DNA from: Tridacna crocea
Lineage: Eukaryota; Mollusca; Bivalvia; Cardiida; Cardiidae
DNA: 64,000 bases
Assembly: GCA_943736015.1 (NCBI GenBank)
Contig: OX031063.1
Location: 8,475,001 to 8,539,000 of the forward strand
Reading direction: 5' to 3'
The notes under the pieces: model-generated
Told to the model about the DNA's origin: nothing
The model's database searches: none
The model's input: the letters and a program-made list of their open reading frames with translations, nothing else
Program-made: the position numbers and the translations under genes
In this document: one piece after another, positions 33,823 through 45,578 of the stretch
How the letters are laid out: each line of letters begins with the position of its first letter
Position numbering within the stretch: the stretch's first letter is position 1

Positions 33823-35535
33823 TATTACATTCATGAATCAATTGCTCGATTTCTTTTTATTTTCTAGCATGTTTAAAAACTAAAAACGAAAAAATCTTAT
33901 CTCCATTCGACACAACTGTTTTCCGCGGGTAAACGTCACGTTCATGACGTCATTCATCATCAAGATCGTAAAGCTGCATATCATTGTAAAAAGATGTTAC
34001 CATTATCACACTGATCAACGTGAGCCGCGGACACCATGTGTTCTCCGTACACCAGATCGAATTTCCCATGGAAGAACCGGAGGTGGTGTAAGTATTTTCA
34101 TTTTTATGGACCTGATTAACCTAGATAGAAATGTTGATTTACAGCAATGTCAAGACGAATGATTGATCTATTTACATACATACTAGGGAATAATAATACC
34201 ATCATATAAGCGAGCTGTGGCTTTATGAGCAACTGGGGTCTTATTGTTTTGAAGTTTGTTGCCGATTTTCGGACAAAATCCCCAAACCATTGTTCATTTT
34301 ACAAGTTTGTATGATAAGATAAATGTATTCCCTAAAGGAACACAAAATTTCACTTAGAAATGTCCATCCAAAGCGAAGATATACGTTTTTGAATGGACCG
34401 GGTAGAGGAAAATATGCTAACAAGACACCATTTTCATTTTCAGAGTATGTACATGGACACCAGATCAGGAAAAGCTTGTGGTAACTGGACACCAACCTTT
34501 AAATCATCAATATATCTGCCTGAAACTCGATGCATGGCTGTATACGAAGACTATTTTTGTAAACATTATGTCACTACGGTCCATTTCCTGATAAAGAGCA
34601 TGTTCAACGCAATTTCATTACTTGTAGCACTTGCTTTTTTGAAATATTTGCAAAGTTACGGCAATTTACGAAGTAGACCTACGATGCTTGATCACAATTG
34701 ACCGGTCATTGCCTCCAATGTTGGTGCAAGACATGTTCTTTTTTTAAAGCGTTTCAGTTTTATGAATGGCGTATTAACCCATTACCACGCAATCAGAAGC
34801 TTTAATGTCCCTGGGAAAGATGGCTTCGAAAAACATTGTCTATAAAGAAAAACCCCTATTAACTAATACAGAGTGTACATTTTTTACCACATTTGGCCTG
34901 ATTCTTAGTTTAAATAATTTTCAAATCCGCTTGGCCAAATGCCAGCGGGCTCTTAGAATGGCATTCTACCCTTCGTACATTTGCATGCGTCCGTTTGTTC
35001 GTCTACGAGTTTATTTTTAAATTTTTTATTTAATTGACTTCTCCTCAGAAACCACCAAGTGGAAATCAACAAAATTCAAACGTGGATGATTCCATAAATT
35101 TCTTTCGAGATACTTCGATCCTTTAAAAAAGATGGCTTATGTGGAAGGAGCTTATTTTCCGTGTACAGCGCGTTGTGAAAATTGTAAAATTTGTCCTCTC
35201 AAAGAACTCAATCACGAGATTGGCATTGGGTAGCGTTCTATCACATTCCTTCAATAAATTTTGATCTGCTGAAAAAACATGGCTTTTGTTGGTGGGACTT
35301 ATTTTCTCTTTGTGTCATAAAGCGGAAGTACTTGCAGCTCTTTAAATAAATTCATTGATAATACAAGTATGTAGATCTACATGTATTTCATAACACAGAT
35401 GATCACTGATAATGTTTCATTTTATCCAATATGCTAGGTGATCATGATGTATGAGATATTAATCTTTATTGTTACAAACTTACATAGTTCTTGGAAATGT
35501 AGCATTAGTGATCAGAAATAGTTTTGTACGTAGTG

Positions 35536-35992
35536 TTAGGAAATTATTAGAGAGGTTAATTGCAGCCATGGCAAATTTCTAAATTAAATCTTTTCTGAAA
35601 TTCGTCATTTATAAAAAATAAACCACGTCTAGTTCCTGTTTCGGTTTTTTTTATTTCGCTTTATTTACAAAACCATGACGAAACAGACTGTGTATCAGAA
35701 CAATTACGCTCGAAGAAATAGAATTAGACAGCAAATTCTGCGGCAGTCTGCAATTTGAACTCACCACTGTTGGAGGGTCTGATGACCTCTCCAATAAATT
35801 TCAGCTATACGAAATACAGTAAAACCTGGCATGTTGGCCACCTGTATTAAGCAAGCAACCTGAATAAACAAACATACATGTAGTTCCCGACAAATAGCAA
35901 TGCACAGACATTCATCTGTATCAAGCAAGCACCTGCCTTTGGCAAGCTCTTTTGACCGTCCCTTTGATAATATGATTAATATAGGTTGAACT
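35536..35992. other. Spacer of the giant foldback
   Basis: It contains a repeat at 35675-35820 (cagactgtgtatcagaac ... gatgacctctccaataa) that recurs inverted at about 47705-47830. The rest holds a loose repeat of 'caagcaagcacctg'. No coding region was seen. Confidence 0.5.
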
Positions 35993-37517
35993 GTAACTAT
36001 TTCTGATCACTAATGCTGCATTTCCAAGAACTGTGTAAGTTTGTAACAATAAAGATTAATATCTCATATATCGTGATCACCAAGCATATTGGATAAAATG
36101 GAACATCAGTGATCATCTGTGTTATGAAATACATGTAGATCTACATACATAATGCATGTATTATCAATGAATTTATTTAAAGAGATGCAAGTACTTCCGC
36201 TTTATGACACAAAGAGAAAATAAGTCCCACCAACAAAAGCCATGTTTTTCAGCAGATCAAAATTTATTGAAGGAATGTGATAGAAAGCTACCCAATGCCA
36301 ATCTCGTGATTGAGTTCTTTTGAGGGGACAAACTTTACAATTTTCACAACGCGCCGTACACGGAAAATAAGGTCCTTCCTCATAAGCCATCTTTTTTAAA
36401 GGATCGGAGTATCTCGAAAGAAATTTATGGAATCATCCATGTTGAATTTTGTTCATTTGCATTAGGTGGTTTCTGAGGAGAAGTCAATTAAATAAAAATT
36501 TTAGAAATAAAAGCGTAGACGAACAAATGCGCGCATGCAAATGTACGAAGGGTAGAATGCCATTCTAAGAGCCCGCTGGCATTTGGCCAAGCGGATTTGA
36601 AAATTATTTAAACTAAGAATCAGGCCAAATGTGGTAAATAATGTACACTCTGTATTAGTTAATAGGGTTTTTTCTTTATAGACAATGTTTTTCGGAGCCA
36701 TCTTTCCCAGGGACATTAAAGCTCCTGATTGCGTGGTAATGGGTTAATATGCCATTCATAAAACTGAAACACTGTAAAAAATGAATATGTCTTGCACCAA
36801 CATTGGAAGCAATGACCGGTCAATTGTGATCAAGCATCGTAGGTCTACTTCGTAAATTGCCGTAACATTGCAAATATTTCAAAAAAGCAAGTGCTACAAG
36901 TAATGAAATTGCGTTGAACATGCTCTTTATCAGGAAATGGACCGTAGTGACATAATGTTTACAAAAATAGTCTTCGTATACAGCCCATGCATCGAGTTTC
37001 AGGCAGATATATTGATGATTTAAAGGTTGGTGTCCAGTTACCACAAGCTTTTCCTGATCTGGTGTCCATGTACATACTCTGAAAATGAAAATGGTGTCTT
37101 GTTAGCATATTTTCCTCTACCCAGGTCCGTTCAAAATCGTATATCTTCGCTCTGGAAGGACATTTCTAAGTGAAATTTTGTGTTCCTTTAGGGAATACAT
37201 TTATCTTATCATACAAACTTGTAAAATGAACAATGGTTTGGGGATTTTGTCCGAAAATCGGCAACAAACTTCAAAACAATAAGACCCTAGTTGCTCATAA
37301 AGCCACAGCTCGCTTATATGATGGTATTATTATTCCCTAGTATGTGTGTAAACAGATCAATCATTCGTCTTGACATTGCTGTAAATGAACATTTCTATCT
37401 AGGTTAATCAGGGCCATAAAAATGAAAATACTTACACCACCTCCGGTTCTTCCATGGGAAATTCGATCTGGTGTACCGAGAACACATGGTGTCCGCGGCT
37501 CACGTTGATCAGTGTGA

Positions 37518-38535
37518 TTATTGTTTCTCAATCTTAATATTCAATTTAGTGTGATACGGATCAAAACTGAGAAACAGGATAAATAGATGGTTGGTCCTTC
37601 GAATTATAAAACTTAATCAAGCTCGGTTCACCCGGCTCAATGGATAAAAACTGTAGAACTACTAGATCTAACCTATAGACACAACACATTGCCTGATAAG
37701 TTTCTCAATCCAAGGCAACAATTGTCTATTCACTATTTATCATGTGTTTGTTGGTTTAACGATTCAACGTTGCCTGTAGTTTTGAAGATTTGTCCGCTAG
37801 CGATTGACGGACCGATTCCGCCATTTTTTTTTTCAAAATGAATGTTTTGAGAACGTTAGTTTACGAGCGAGTGTTCTGTTGCTATAGATATAGAACAAAT
37901 ATCTTATCAACGGGCAGGATATCAGATATCAGCCCGTTGCCCCGCCATCTCGGCCCTCGCGTGACACTGATATTACACCATTTTCGGTGGAAAATGTTAC
38001 TATTATTAGTAACAGAATGTAATAAAAAAGCTTATTACATTCTGTTACTAATAATAGTAACATTTTCCACCGAAAATGGTGTAATATCAGTGTCACGCGA
38101 GGGCAGATATGACGGGGCAACGGGCTGATATCTGATATCCTGCCCGTTGATAAGATATTTGTTCTATATCTATAGCAACAGAACACTCGCTCGTAAACTA
38201 ACGTTCTCAAAACATCCATTTGGAAAAAAATGGCGGAATCGGTCCGTCAGTCGCTAGCGGACAAATTTTCGGAAACACGGCCACCGTTGAATCGTTAAAC
38301 CAACAAAGACGTGATAAATAGAGAATAGATTGTTGTTGTTTTGGATTGGGAAACTTATCAGGCAATGTGTAGTGTCTGTAGGCTAGTAGTTCTACGATTT
38401 GTATCCATTGAGCCGGGTGAACCGAGCTTGTGTAAGTTTCATAATTCCAAGCACCAACCATCTATTCTATTTATCCTGTTTCTCAGTTTTGATCCCTATC
38501 ACACTAAATTGAATATTTAGACTTAAAAACAATAA
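37518..38535. mobile_element. 1.02-kb foldback nested in the right arm
   Basis: Two arms of about 0.5 kb face each other around 38026. They start TTATTGTTT, then 'aatattcaatttagtgtgat'. The centre is 'gttactattattagtaacag'-like with a short poly-A loop. The left arm of the giant element lacks it (gttaccattatcacactgat), which shows it came second. Confidence 0.8.
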
Positions 38536-38763
38536 CGGCAACATTTTTTTAACAATAAACAAACATGAAGAACTGTTTATTTAAAACGTCCGATACTGCA
38601 CATACGCAGCTCTACGATAGTGTTGATGAATGACGTCATGAACTTGACGTTTACCCGCGGAAAAAAGTTGTGTCAAATGGAGACAATATATTTTTGTTTT
38701 TAGTATTTAAACTTGCTAGAAAACCAAAAAAGTCGAGCTATTGATCCATGAATGTAATAAAGA

Positions 38764-38906
38764 GGTTATTACACGGCTGATGAGGGCCGGAGAGTGATAT
38801 CGGCCCTCCACCTCGAAATCTGCCCTCAGGCTAAAGCCCTCGGGGCAGATATCAAGCTGGCGGGCCGATATCACTCTCCGGCCCTCATCAGCCGTGTAAT
38901 AACCTC
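38764..38906. repeat. Terminal palindrome of the giant foldback, right
   Basis: Inverted counterpart of 33676-33822 and itself palindromic. It ends 'gccgtgtaataacctc'. Confidence 0.8.
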
Positions 38907-39379
38907 TAAATACTCCAGCCTAATTTTGAAAGAATTTTTTGATTTGTTTTATCGAAATGAAAATATTTAACATTCATTCACTTAAAACTAAAAATTAGAA
39001 AATCATTTTTTTTTTAACTTCACGCTCCTCTCTGTAATTTTTTTTTGTGCAGAAAATGATTTTCATGTGTTTCCTTACTGATGACAACAAATTCAGTTTG
39101 GAATGCTTCTCATCTTATAAATTGGTTTGTCTGATAGGCACAACGCCTGCGCAAACCGTGTGGTGTCCCTTTTTTGAAAAGAGATACCTTTTCTTGGCAA
39201 AATCGAAAAACATGTTTTGTTAAAATGCAATTTCTATCTTCCAAACATATGTTTTGAGTTGTTTATATGCACCTTTCTATTACCTGGTAAAATTTACAGG
39301 ACAAAACAAACGTGGCCGGTTAGAAGTTTTGTTGAGTGTGTATGATTAAGCGCATTAACTGCTTTTAATTGTATCTTTT

Positions 39380-39830
39380 TTATTTCATGCTTTTTGGTAG
39401 GTTATCAAGAAATATCGGTGAAATATTTTTCGACATTTCATGGTTACGACCAGTCAAAATACCGATTTTTATAATACAGTTACCTACATGTATGTAAAAA
39501 TGCGCGTGATTCACAACTAGATGGAAATCTGATGTTTTGTACCTTACATTTCTCAAACTTGACGTAATATATTGTGATGCGTTGCTATGCGGAGGGGGTA
39601 CGCCACGGGAAAAAAACTGAAAAGAACTGTACTGGATTTTGATAAATTTTCTCCCAGAAAGGGTTAAAAGCATGAAATAAATAGGATCGTGAACATATTC
39701 GGTAATATTTTTACTGCAGGCTGCACCACTCGTAAAAATACCACCGATGATGTTCATTCGATGAAAAAGATTTCGATCTTTAACCGAAAATAACAAATAT
39801 CCTCTATATATTATTGTTGAATTGAATTTG
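39380..39830 (-). repeat. Dispersed element with 'cggtaaaagatcgaaa' terminus
   Basis: The minus strand begins 'agaggatatttgttatttt', then 'cggttaaagatcgaaatc', and ends near 'tttcttgataaccta'. Matching parts lie at 60345-60720 (same order, opposite strand) and 48990-49100. The long open stretch at 39380-39796 follows the repeat and has no recognised domain. Confidence 0.55.
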
Positions 39831-39839
39831 TATATATTT

Positions 39840-40735
39840 TATGTGAATTTTTTTTCTCTTGTTATTGTTTCTTTTTGTCACAGAACTTTCATTTTTCTTT
39901 TCAAATTTTGAGTTTAGACTATGTTCTGTTCAGACTTAGTACAATTTTCAGATTGTAGAAAACATATTAATGGCCTATTTTAATGGACATTTATTCTTGT
40001 CCAAGACTACACAGCAGATTTACGGACCTGTTTACATGTCAAAATACAGTTTCAGGAATAATTACTCAAGACTTTCATGTGTCCTTAGTGGCATCACATG
40101 TGACCTGCAGGATAAAGGTATATAGGATCTGAAATAAGTTGATTTTTGGGATAAAATTTTATCTTACGATTCTACAAAAAATGTTGTTAAGCGAGCCTTG
40201 GAGAGCTAAAAACACTTTTGTTGATTCATTTAATGAATTTTTACCTCAAATCCAGCGAGTATCAGATGCTTTTCGTCACATAACTGTATAACAAGAATTA
40301 TAGCCCATAATGTGTTAAAACAGAGGCATACATGTATAATCTGTAGTGAAATTTACATGAAGCCTAAAGATGCTCTTCTTTGAGAGGCACATTACGAACG
40401 AAATATACTACCGAACAAACTTGCATTTATTGATTCTGTTTTGAAACTTAAAGTGATTAAGTTAACAACTTTATCACGATTAAGAATTTTGACCCTTTAT
40501 TATCTTTAGAAACCCAGATCACCAATGTTTTAGAAATGAAGCTTATAATAACAGCGTGTTGACCAAATTACTGCCAATTTCGTAATGGCTGTAATACAGG
40601 GGAGTTATGTGATAAAACTTTTCCCTAATGTAAATTATTGCCTCAAGTTACCTTCGTTAAACACCAATGAAAGTCGCTTGTCATAGATTTAAATCAAAGT
40701 GGGAAAAAACTTGAAAGCTTTACCAGAACTTGCAC
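39840..40735. other. AT-rich intergenic DNA
   Basis: No gene, palindrome or tandem repeat recognised. Confidence 0.5.
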
Positions 40736-40737
40736 TC

Positions 40738-40945
40738 TCTTAACAAAATTTTAGATTTCTTCAAATTGAAAGCATCTGCAGCCGACAAATAATGTGACAA
40801 ATAATGTGACTCAAAAATTGAAATTAGAATGTTTGAGGGGTAAACAGTATTGTATGAAAAGGAGAAAATTTTGGTTTCTTTTTCCCTGTATGTTTTCAGA
40901 AGTCTTCTTTGAGGTCGTTAAAACCCTGGACTATTTAGGAAAGGT
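40738..40945 (-). repeat. Inverted, diverged TTAA-type MITE
   Basis: On the minus strand it shows 'gacctcaaagaagacttc', 'aaaacatacagggaaaaag' and the terminal 'ctgcagatgctttcaattt'. Confidence 0.5.
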
Positions 40946-40989
40946 CAAATAAGTATACTTCTTATGTTTATTGGTAGTGTAATATAATG

Positions 40990-41132
40990 TTATTAATCAA
41001 GTGATTTCGTATTGGCCCAGTTACAGGTCCGAGGTCAGCCGTATTGGCCCCGAGGCCGAAGGCCGAAGGCCGAGGGCCAATACGGCTGACCGAGGACCTG
41101 TTACTGGGCCAATACGAAATCACTTGATTAAT
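40990..41132. mobile_element. 143-bp palindromic MITE
   Basis: The arms 'attaatcaagtgatttcgt' and 'acgaaatcacttgattaat' continue through 'attggcccagt.acaggtcc' to a GAGGCCGAAGGCC-repeat loop. Related direct repeats (gtattg.tcggaggtcaa) lie at 41395-41480. Confidence 0.8.
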
Positions 41133-41149
41133 GACAATTTTATTAATTA

Positions 41150-41320
41150 ACCCTTCACCAAACAATCACTGGTTTTTACGACCCTGAAAAAGAGGCCTTC
41201 TGAAAACATTGTGGGAAAAGGAGAAAATGCTGGTAACAAGCATTTTCTCCTTTTCCCACAATGTTTTCTACCCTGCTGAAAACAAATATCAATTTTTGGG
41301 TTACGTTTACTTTGCCGCCT
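41150..41320 (+). repeat. TTAA-type MITE, 3'-truncated
   Basis: TTAACCCTTCACCAAACAATC starts it, and its core palindrome is very well kept (ttgtgggaaaaggagaaaa facing ttttctccttttcccacaa). It breaks off near 41320. Confidence 0.65.
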
Positions 41321-41394
41321 CCTGGAACTTGATTGGCTAAAAGTAAGCGCAGACGCTCACGCCACTGAACTTTTGACCAATCACGTTCAAGGAT

Positions 41395-41500
41395 TTCTGT
41401 ATTGGTCGCGGGTCATCAATATTGATACGAGGTCAACTGTATTGATCGGAGGTCAAGTCGTATTAAGCCGGGGTCACGACCTGTGTACTATACGAAATCA
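41395..41500 (+). repeat. Short tandem 'gtattg.tcg.ggtca' units
   Basis: Four to five units of about 20-25 bp resemble the inner arm of the palindrome at 40990-41132. They may be remains of its parent element. Confidence 0.45.
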
Positions 41501-41595
41501 GAAATGTGACTGGTATCGCGTGGACCGGTTTCCTTGTATAACTTCTATATATCCAATAGTTAATTAATAAATGATGGTATAGAATAGGCTTGGAG

Positions 41596-41805
41596 CTCAC
41601 GAAAAAGGGCAGTCGGATATTTGCACCCAGTGTCGTCTCGGATCAGCCTGCGCGGTTGACGTCACTTTCAGTTTTTTATGTAATTTTCTGTTTTGCGCAA
41701 GTGTACTGAAGAACAAAATCTAATTTAGACGTAAAAACGTCTCGGATTAGCCTGCGTGGACTGCACTTTACGCAAATGTCCGAAAGCCCTTTTTCAGATA
41801 ATGCA
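41596..41805. repeat. Diverged copy of the 11556-11821 MITE family
   Basis: It keeps 'gtgtcgtctcggatcagcct', 'ttttttatgtaattttctgt', 'gtctcggattagcctgcg' and 'ctttacgcaaatgtccga', with the first hairpin partly lost. Confidence 0.6.
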
Positions 41806-42399
41806 GACTTTTTATCTCCTTCACATCCCCTGACCATGTTACTTATACATAATTTTTCTTCTGTTTATATTTTTTGCTGTGTTTGTTTGTTTGAAAGCTA
41901 AGTGCCTTCTTCAATAAATATCTATTCTAATCCATTTTCAGTAGTTCACTTTCTGTTTTGATACAAGTAATTTTGGAGAGAGAGAGATTTTCTTTCATAG
42001 AGATACAGAGGGGCAAATGTCTTTCTCTACAGTAGATTTGGCTGGTTGATTGATTGAATGGTGTTTAATACCGGTTTCAACATATTCTTCCGAAACCACT
42101 GACTGCTTTCCCACTTCTTCCATCGTCGAACAAAAGCAGCGAAAGAGGAACGAATCGTGTTGCAATGACTATTATAAGTCCTCGGAAAGAAATTAGTCAA
42201 ATTAGAAATTCGATACTGCGATCCCCCCTTCCCCCCCACCCCCGTTTTCAAGTCCTATATGCTGCCAATAATTGAGATAACGGTGCCCGACCTAATAGCT
42301 CAACCGCTGAAGTATCTGCACGGTTACCGAAGGGTTTGGCATTCCTCTACCGGCTTACATGTCAACACAATATTCAACCTTTAAAACTCGACAACATTT

Positions 42400-42570
42400 T
42401 AGACCCCCTCCATATTGAAAGCATTTGTAAAATAGAAACTTAATATGACTTAAATCAAGAGATTTAAAAAAAAAAAAAAAAAACATTGTGGGCAAATAAG
42501 AAAATGCTAGAGACCAGCATTTTCTCCTTTGCCAATAATGTTTTCAAAAGGCTTCATTGTCAAGGAATTC
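42400..42570 (-). repeat. Inverted, diverged TTAA-type MITE
   Basis: Core 'aacattgtgggcaaataag', 'aaaatgctagagaccagca' and 'ttttctcctttgcc', with an A18 run next to it (42465-42483). Confidence 0.5.
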
Positions 42571-42967
42571 GGAACTCAAGATTGGGCGGTTAAGAGTTCG
42601 CCCTCGAATTCTCAGAGACGAAGACCTTTGTGAAACTGTTCAACTGCAAGAGGAACCCGAACCCCTAAGTCTCTGTGGTTTTCTCAAGGAGCCGTCAGGT
42701 TTCAAAAGCACTTTATATCAGGGTCGTTAAAACTCAGGATTGTGTTTCAACCTTTCAACATATGCATCCATGTTTTATACATTGGCGATTGCAATGCCTA
42801 AGTACAGGGCTTTTCTTTCTGTATGGTAGAAACGTGAATGCTGAAGATGTTAGACTTGTCTAAGTTGAAAGCATTTGCTCACAGAAAATGTAAAATGGCT
42901 CAAAGAATGATTCTTCAAAGGTAGAAAAGAATATAGGAAAAGAAGGAAAGGCTGGTTACCAGTATTG

Positions 42968-43560
42968 TGGCTCACCTGAGCATAAAGAAAACGCTCAAGG
43001 TGAGCTTTTGTTATGTGCTGTGTCCGCGGTCTGTCTACCATTGTGTACTTTCTAGAGGCCACATTTTTCAATCCGACACTATTGAAACTTGGTCAGAATG
43101 TTTGATGGTAACCTAGCCAAAAACTCTGGAATAGGGTCACATTTGTTCAAATGTTATTAAATTTAAGACTCCAGAGGAACATTTTCAGCCTGAAACTTAA
43201 ACTTTTTCTGAAACTTATGTTTGATTCAGTCTTCGACGCCTTTGAAAATAGGTTACTTCTAGTTGAAAAGTAGGTCACTTGTGTGAACTTTAAGAGCCAT
43301 ATTTCCAGCATGTGTATCTTGATGATCTACTTGGGATTTGTAAATTTGGTCTTACCTGGTAAAAAGTTAATTCACTTTGCCAAATCTTAGAAAAAACTTT
43401 TGTGAAGTCTGAAGCCACCTTTTCAGTCTGATACTCACGAAACAATGTCAAATGTTCGTCTAGATGTTACACTGGACAAAAAGTAGGTCATTAATACTTA
43501 TGTGTTTTACTTCATTTACAACTTTACCCATCACAGATGACATACTTTCAAGAGACTTCT
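42968..43560. repeat. 'ctcacctgagc' family element
   Basis: It starts with a hairpin, ctcacctgagcataaag facing cgctcaaggtgag, as at the ends of the 22122-23490 element. Diverged roughly 110-bp sub-repeats follow (aaaagtaggtcact, ttttcagtctgatac). Confidence 0.5.
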
Positions 43561-44869
43561 CTCTCAGGGTCGTTGAAATTTAGCAATGTGTTTTTAAAAG
43601 TTTAAATTGTCAACGAGTTCTCGGACAAAGAGCGTTTTGAACCGGTCCAACCGCAAGAGGAATCCTGGACCCCTCGCTTTCTGTGCTTTATTAAATGAAG
43701 CTTCGATAGGCTGTATTCACAAACTATTCTAAATAACTTTTTGTCTTATTCTGGATCTGAAATGTAAGTCAACTTCTGATATCCAATTTTGCCTATAAGA
43801 AAGTTCTTTACAATGAAATTTAAATAGTTCTCAGAAACCTGGCAGTGAATGTTTTTAACATTGGTCAACAAATGCTAGCCCAGTTTATTTTCAGTCCCGT
43901 TATCGGTTTAAAACTTCTGTAGGAACAGATGACCGCTACATCTCGCACTGCATCTCAGTATTCTTCACATACATCTGGAAGATAAATGCATTAGATATAA
44001 CTATGTCACAACATTTTTTGTTATCTTAGCATGGCCCAAACTGTATGTTAGTTGCATTTCCCGTAACTCTTGACTGAATATCACATACGTCACATGGGCT
44101 TGTATGTGCCATATCTTCGAGAGATACCACATGTGTCCTCCAGATGTTTGTGTATAATATATGTTCCCTCACATACATGTGTAAAACATATGTCCTAGAG
44201 ATACATGTTCATCAATTATATCTCTAAGCTGTTTGCCAAATGTATGTCCATCCGCCGGATATAGAAGTATCCTGAGGATATAGACAGTTTATGGTAAATA
44301 ATAATATTTCACAAGACCGCTATTGTTGTCCGCATATTAATTAGAGCCATGATGATTATTCTTTAAATAGTTTTCGGATCCTGAAAATAAACATCCTTTT
44401 GGGGGTCATAGAATAGAAGTTTGTCTTATCCAAAGAATTTGATGTCAAACATATCGTTACAATTTACACCAGTGCTATGATAAGAGTCAGCAATGACTTG
44501 CCCCTTTTTATACAGCATCTCGCGAAAAAGGCACCCATAATGTTCGCTCTGCTATCATTACGCACGAGCTTTAAGAGATATTTAAAAAATTCTTTCCGAG
44601 GATTTAAAAATCTTTTATGACAGGAAAGAAAGGTCAAGAGTTCATTCAGAGGCGATTTGTACATGCCAGTGACCTTAGTACGGTAGTTGACCTTCAGCAT
44701 AGTCTTTTGAAGGGTAGAAAACAGATTTTATCTGCGAAAATCCAATTTATGAATACACCCCTTCACAATGTTGAGTAATATGCTTTAAAACAGCCAGTGA
44801 CTTTGGAAGATTGTTATTCGTAGCAATCTTAAAAATAAAGCAGTAGGTTGCCATATAGTCCCACTTTTT
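43561..44869. other. Intergenic DNA, possible degraded inverted-repeat element
   Basis: 'ggctgtattcacaaa' at 43728 and the complement of the end near 44760 ('ggggtgtattcataaa') could be worn TIRs of a 1.03-kb element. The 78-codon open stretch at 44464-44700 has no recognised domain. Confidence 0.3.
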
Positions 44870-45065
44870 AACAAATTTGATGAAGAAGGATTTGGAAAAC
44901 ATTGTGGGATAATGAGAAAACTCTGATACCAGCTTTTTCTCCTTTTCCCACAATCTTCTCTTTCTTTCCATTGCCAACTTAAAGGTTTTGAGCTAAGATT
45001 AATATATCTTCTGCAAATGCTTTCAATTCGAATCGGTCTAAAATTAGACACCTCATAAACAAACA
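44870..45065 (+). repeat. Diverged TTAA-type MITE
   Basis: It shows 'gaaaacattgtgggataatg', 'ctttttctccttttcccac' and 'ctgcaaatgctttcaattc'. It lies about 300 bp upstream of the FAS1 gene promoter. Confidence 0.55.
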
Positions 45066-45372
45066 AAACTGTAACGGATTTGCAAATGGAGGCCTTGGAC
45101 AAGGAGACAATATATCAATAGCAAAAAGTTTCGACCCAGTTTTTTTTTGCGGACGTATATAGACTCTCTGAAAAACGGATTAAATAGGTAAGTCTGCAAA
45201 AAGTACACAAATGTTAAAATACGAAGGCCAAATGAGACAGTATTCTTTATGCTACGATGATTTCAAAAGCGATCAGCTGCAGAATACTGAAAGATAATGC
45301 CAGAGATAATGTAACATTTTGCCATCTGTCATTTCCCAAGGAAAGACAGGTTAGTCACCGAACACTATACGG

Positions 45373-45380
45373 TATAAAAG
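45373..45380 (+). promoter_or_regulatory. TATA box of FAS1 gene A
   Basis: TATAAAAG lies 51 bp before the start codon at 45431. Transcription would then begin about 30 bp downstream, giving a 5' UTR of only about 25-30 nt. The preceding sequence is otherwise free of repeats. Confidence 0.55.
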
Positions 45381-45430
45381 ATTAGATATTTAAATGAGCA
45401 CATAAACTATTTCCTAACCCAAAACCAAAC

Positions 45431-45578
45431 ATGGCACTGCCACAGTTTTTCGTATTGGTGGTGACACTTTCCACCGTAGGTGCTGCCTCTTTGTATGATA
45501 CTTTAAAGAGTTTGAATGCCACGACGTTTTTGAGTCTTGTTGACCAAGTCCACTTGGATACAGATTTAAAGGTTGGAG
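45431..45578 (+). CDS. FAS1 gene A exon 1 (signal peptide)
   Basis: Starts ATG, encodes the signal peptide and SLYDTLKSLNATTFLSLVDQ, ends phase 1 before GTGAGT. The mature protein probably begins at about residue 19. Confidence 0.9.

Larger units (their letters stand above)
33676..38906. mobile_element. 5.2-kb giant foldback element
   Basis: The arms are about 1.86 kb long: 33676-35535, and 38906-35993 after removing a 1.0-kb insertion. They are inverted copies of each other at roughly 90% or more identity by eye, around a 0.45-kb spacer. Each terminus is itself a palindrome of about 145 bp (gaggttattacacggctga, gagggccggagagtgatat). Both arms share short open stretches and one possible spliced pair (near 34020-34090 and 34442-34700), but no transposase was recognised. 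The flanks show no clear target duplication. Confidence 0.8.

Noticed and set aside
34805-35020. A 71-codon frame preserved in both arms of the giant foldback (also 36716-36501)
   Set aside because: The arms are highly similar overall, so a shared open frame is expected. The start overlaps a TTAA-MITE-like sequence and no domain is recognised.
39380-39796. 138-codon minus-strand open frame
   Set aside because: It coincides with a dispersed repeat whose other copies (48990-49100, 60345-60720) are not open in the same way.
42283-42355. tRNA-like A and B boxes (tagctcaaccg ... gggtttggcattcc)
   Set aside because: No acceptor-stem pairing could be found by eye and the B box is poor. At most it is a worn SINE head.
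44464-44700. 78-codon basic open frame on the minus strand
   Set aside because: No recognised domain or splice context. It lies within what may be a worn inverted-repeat element.
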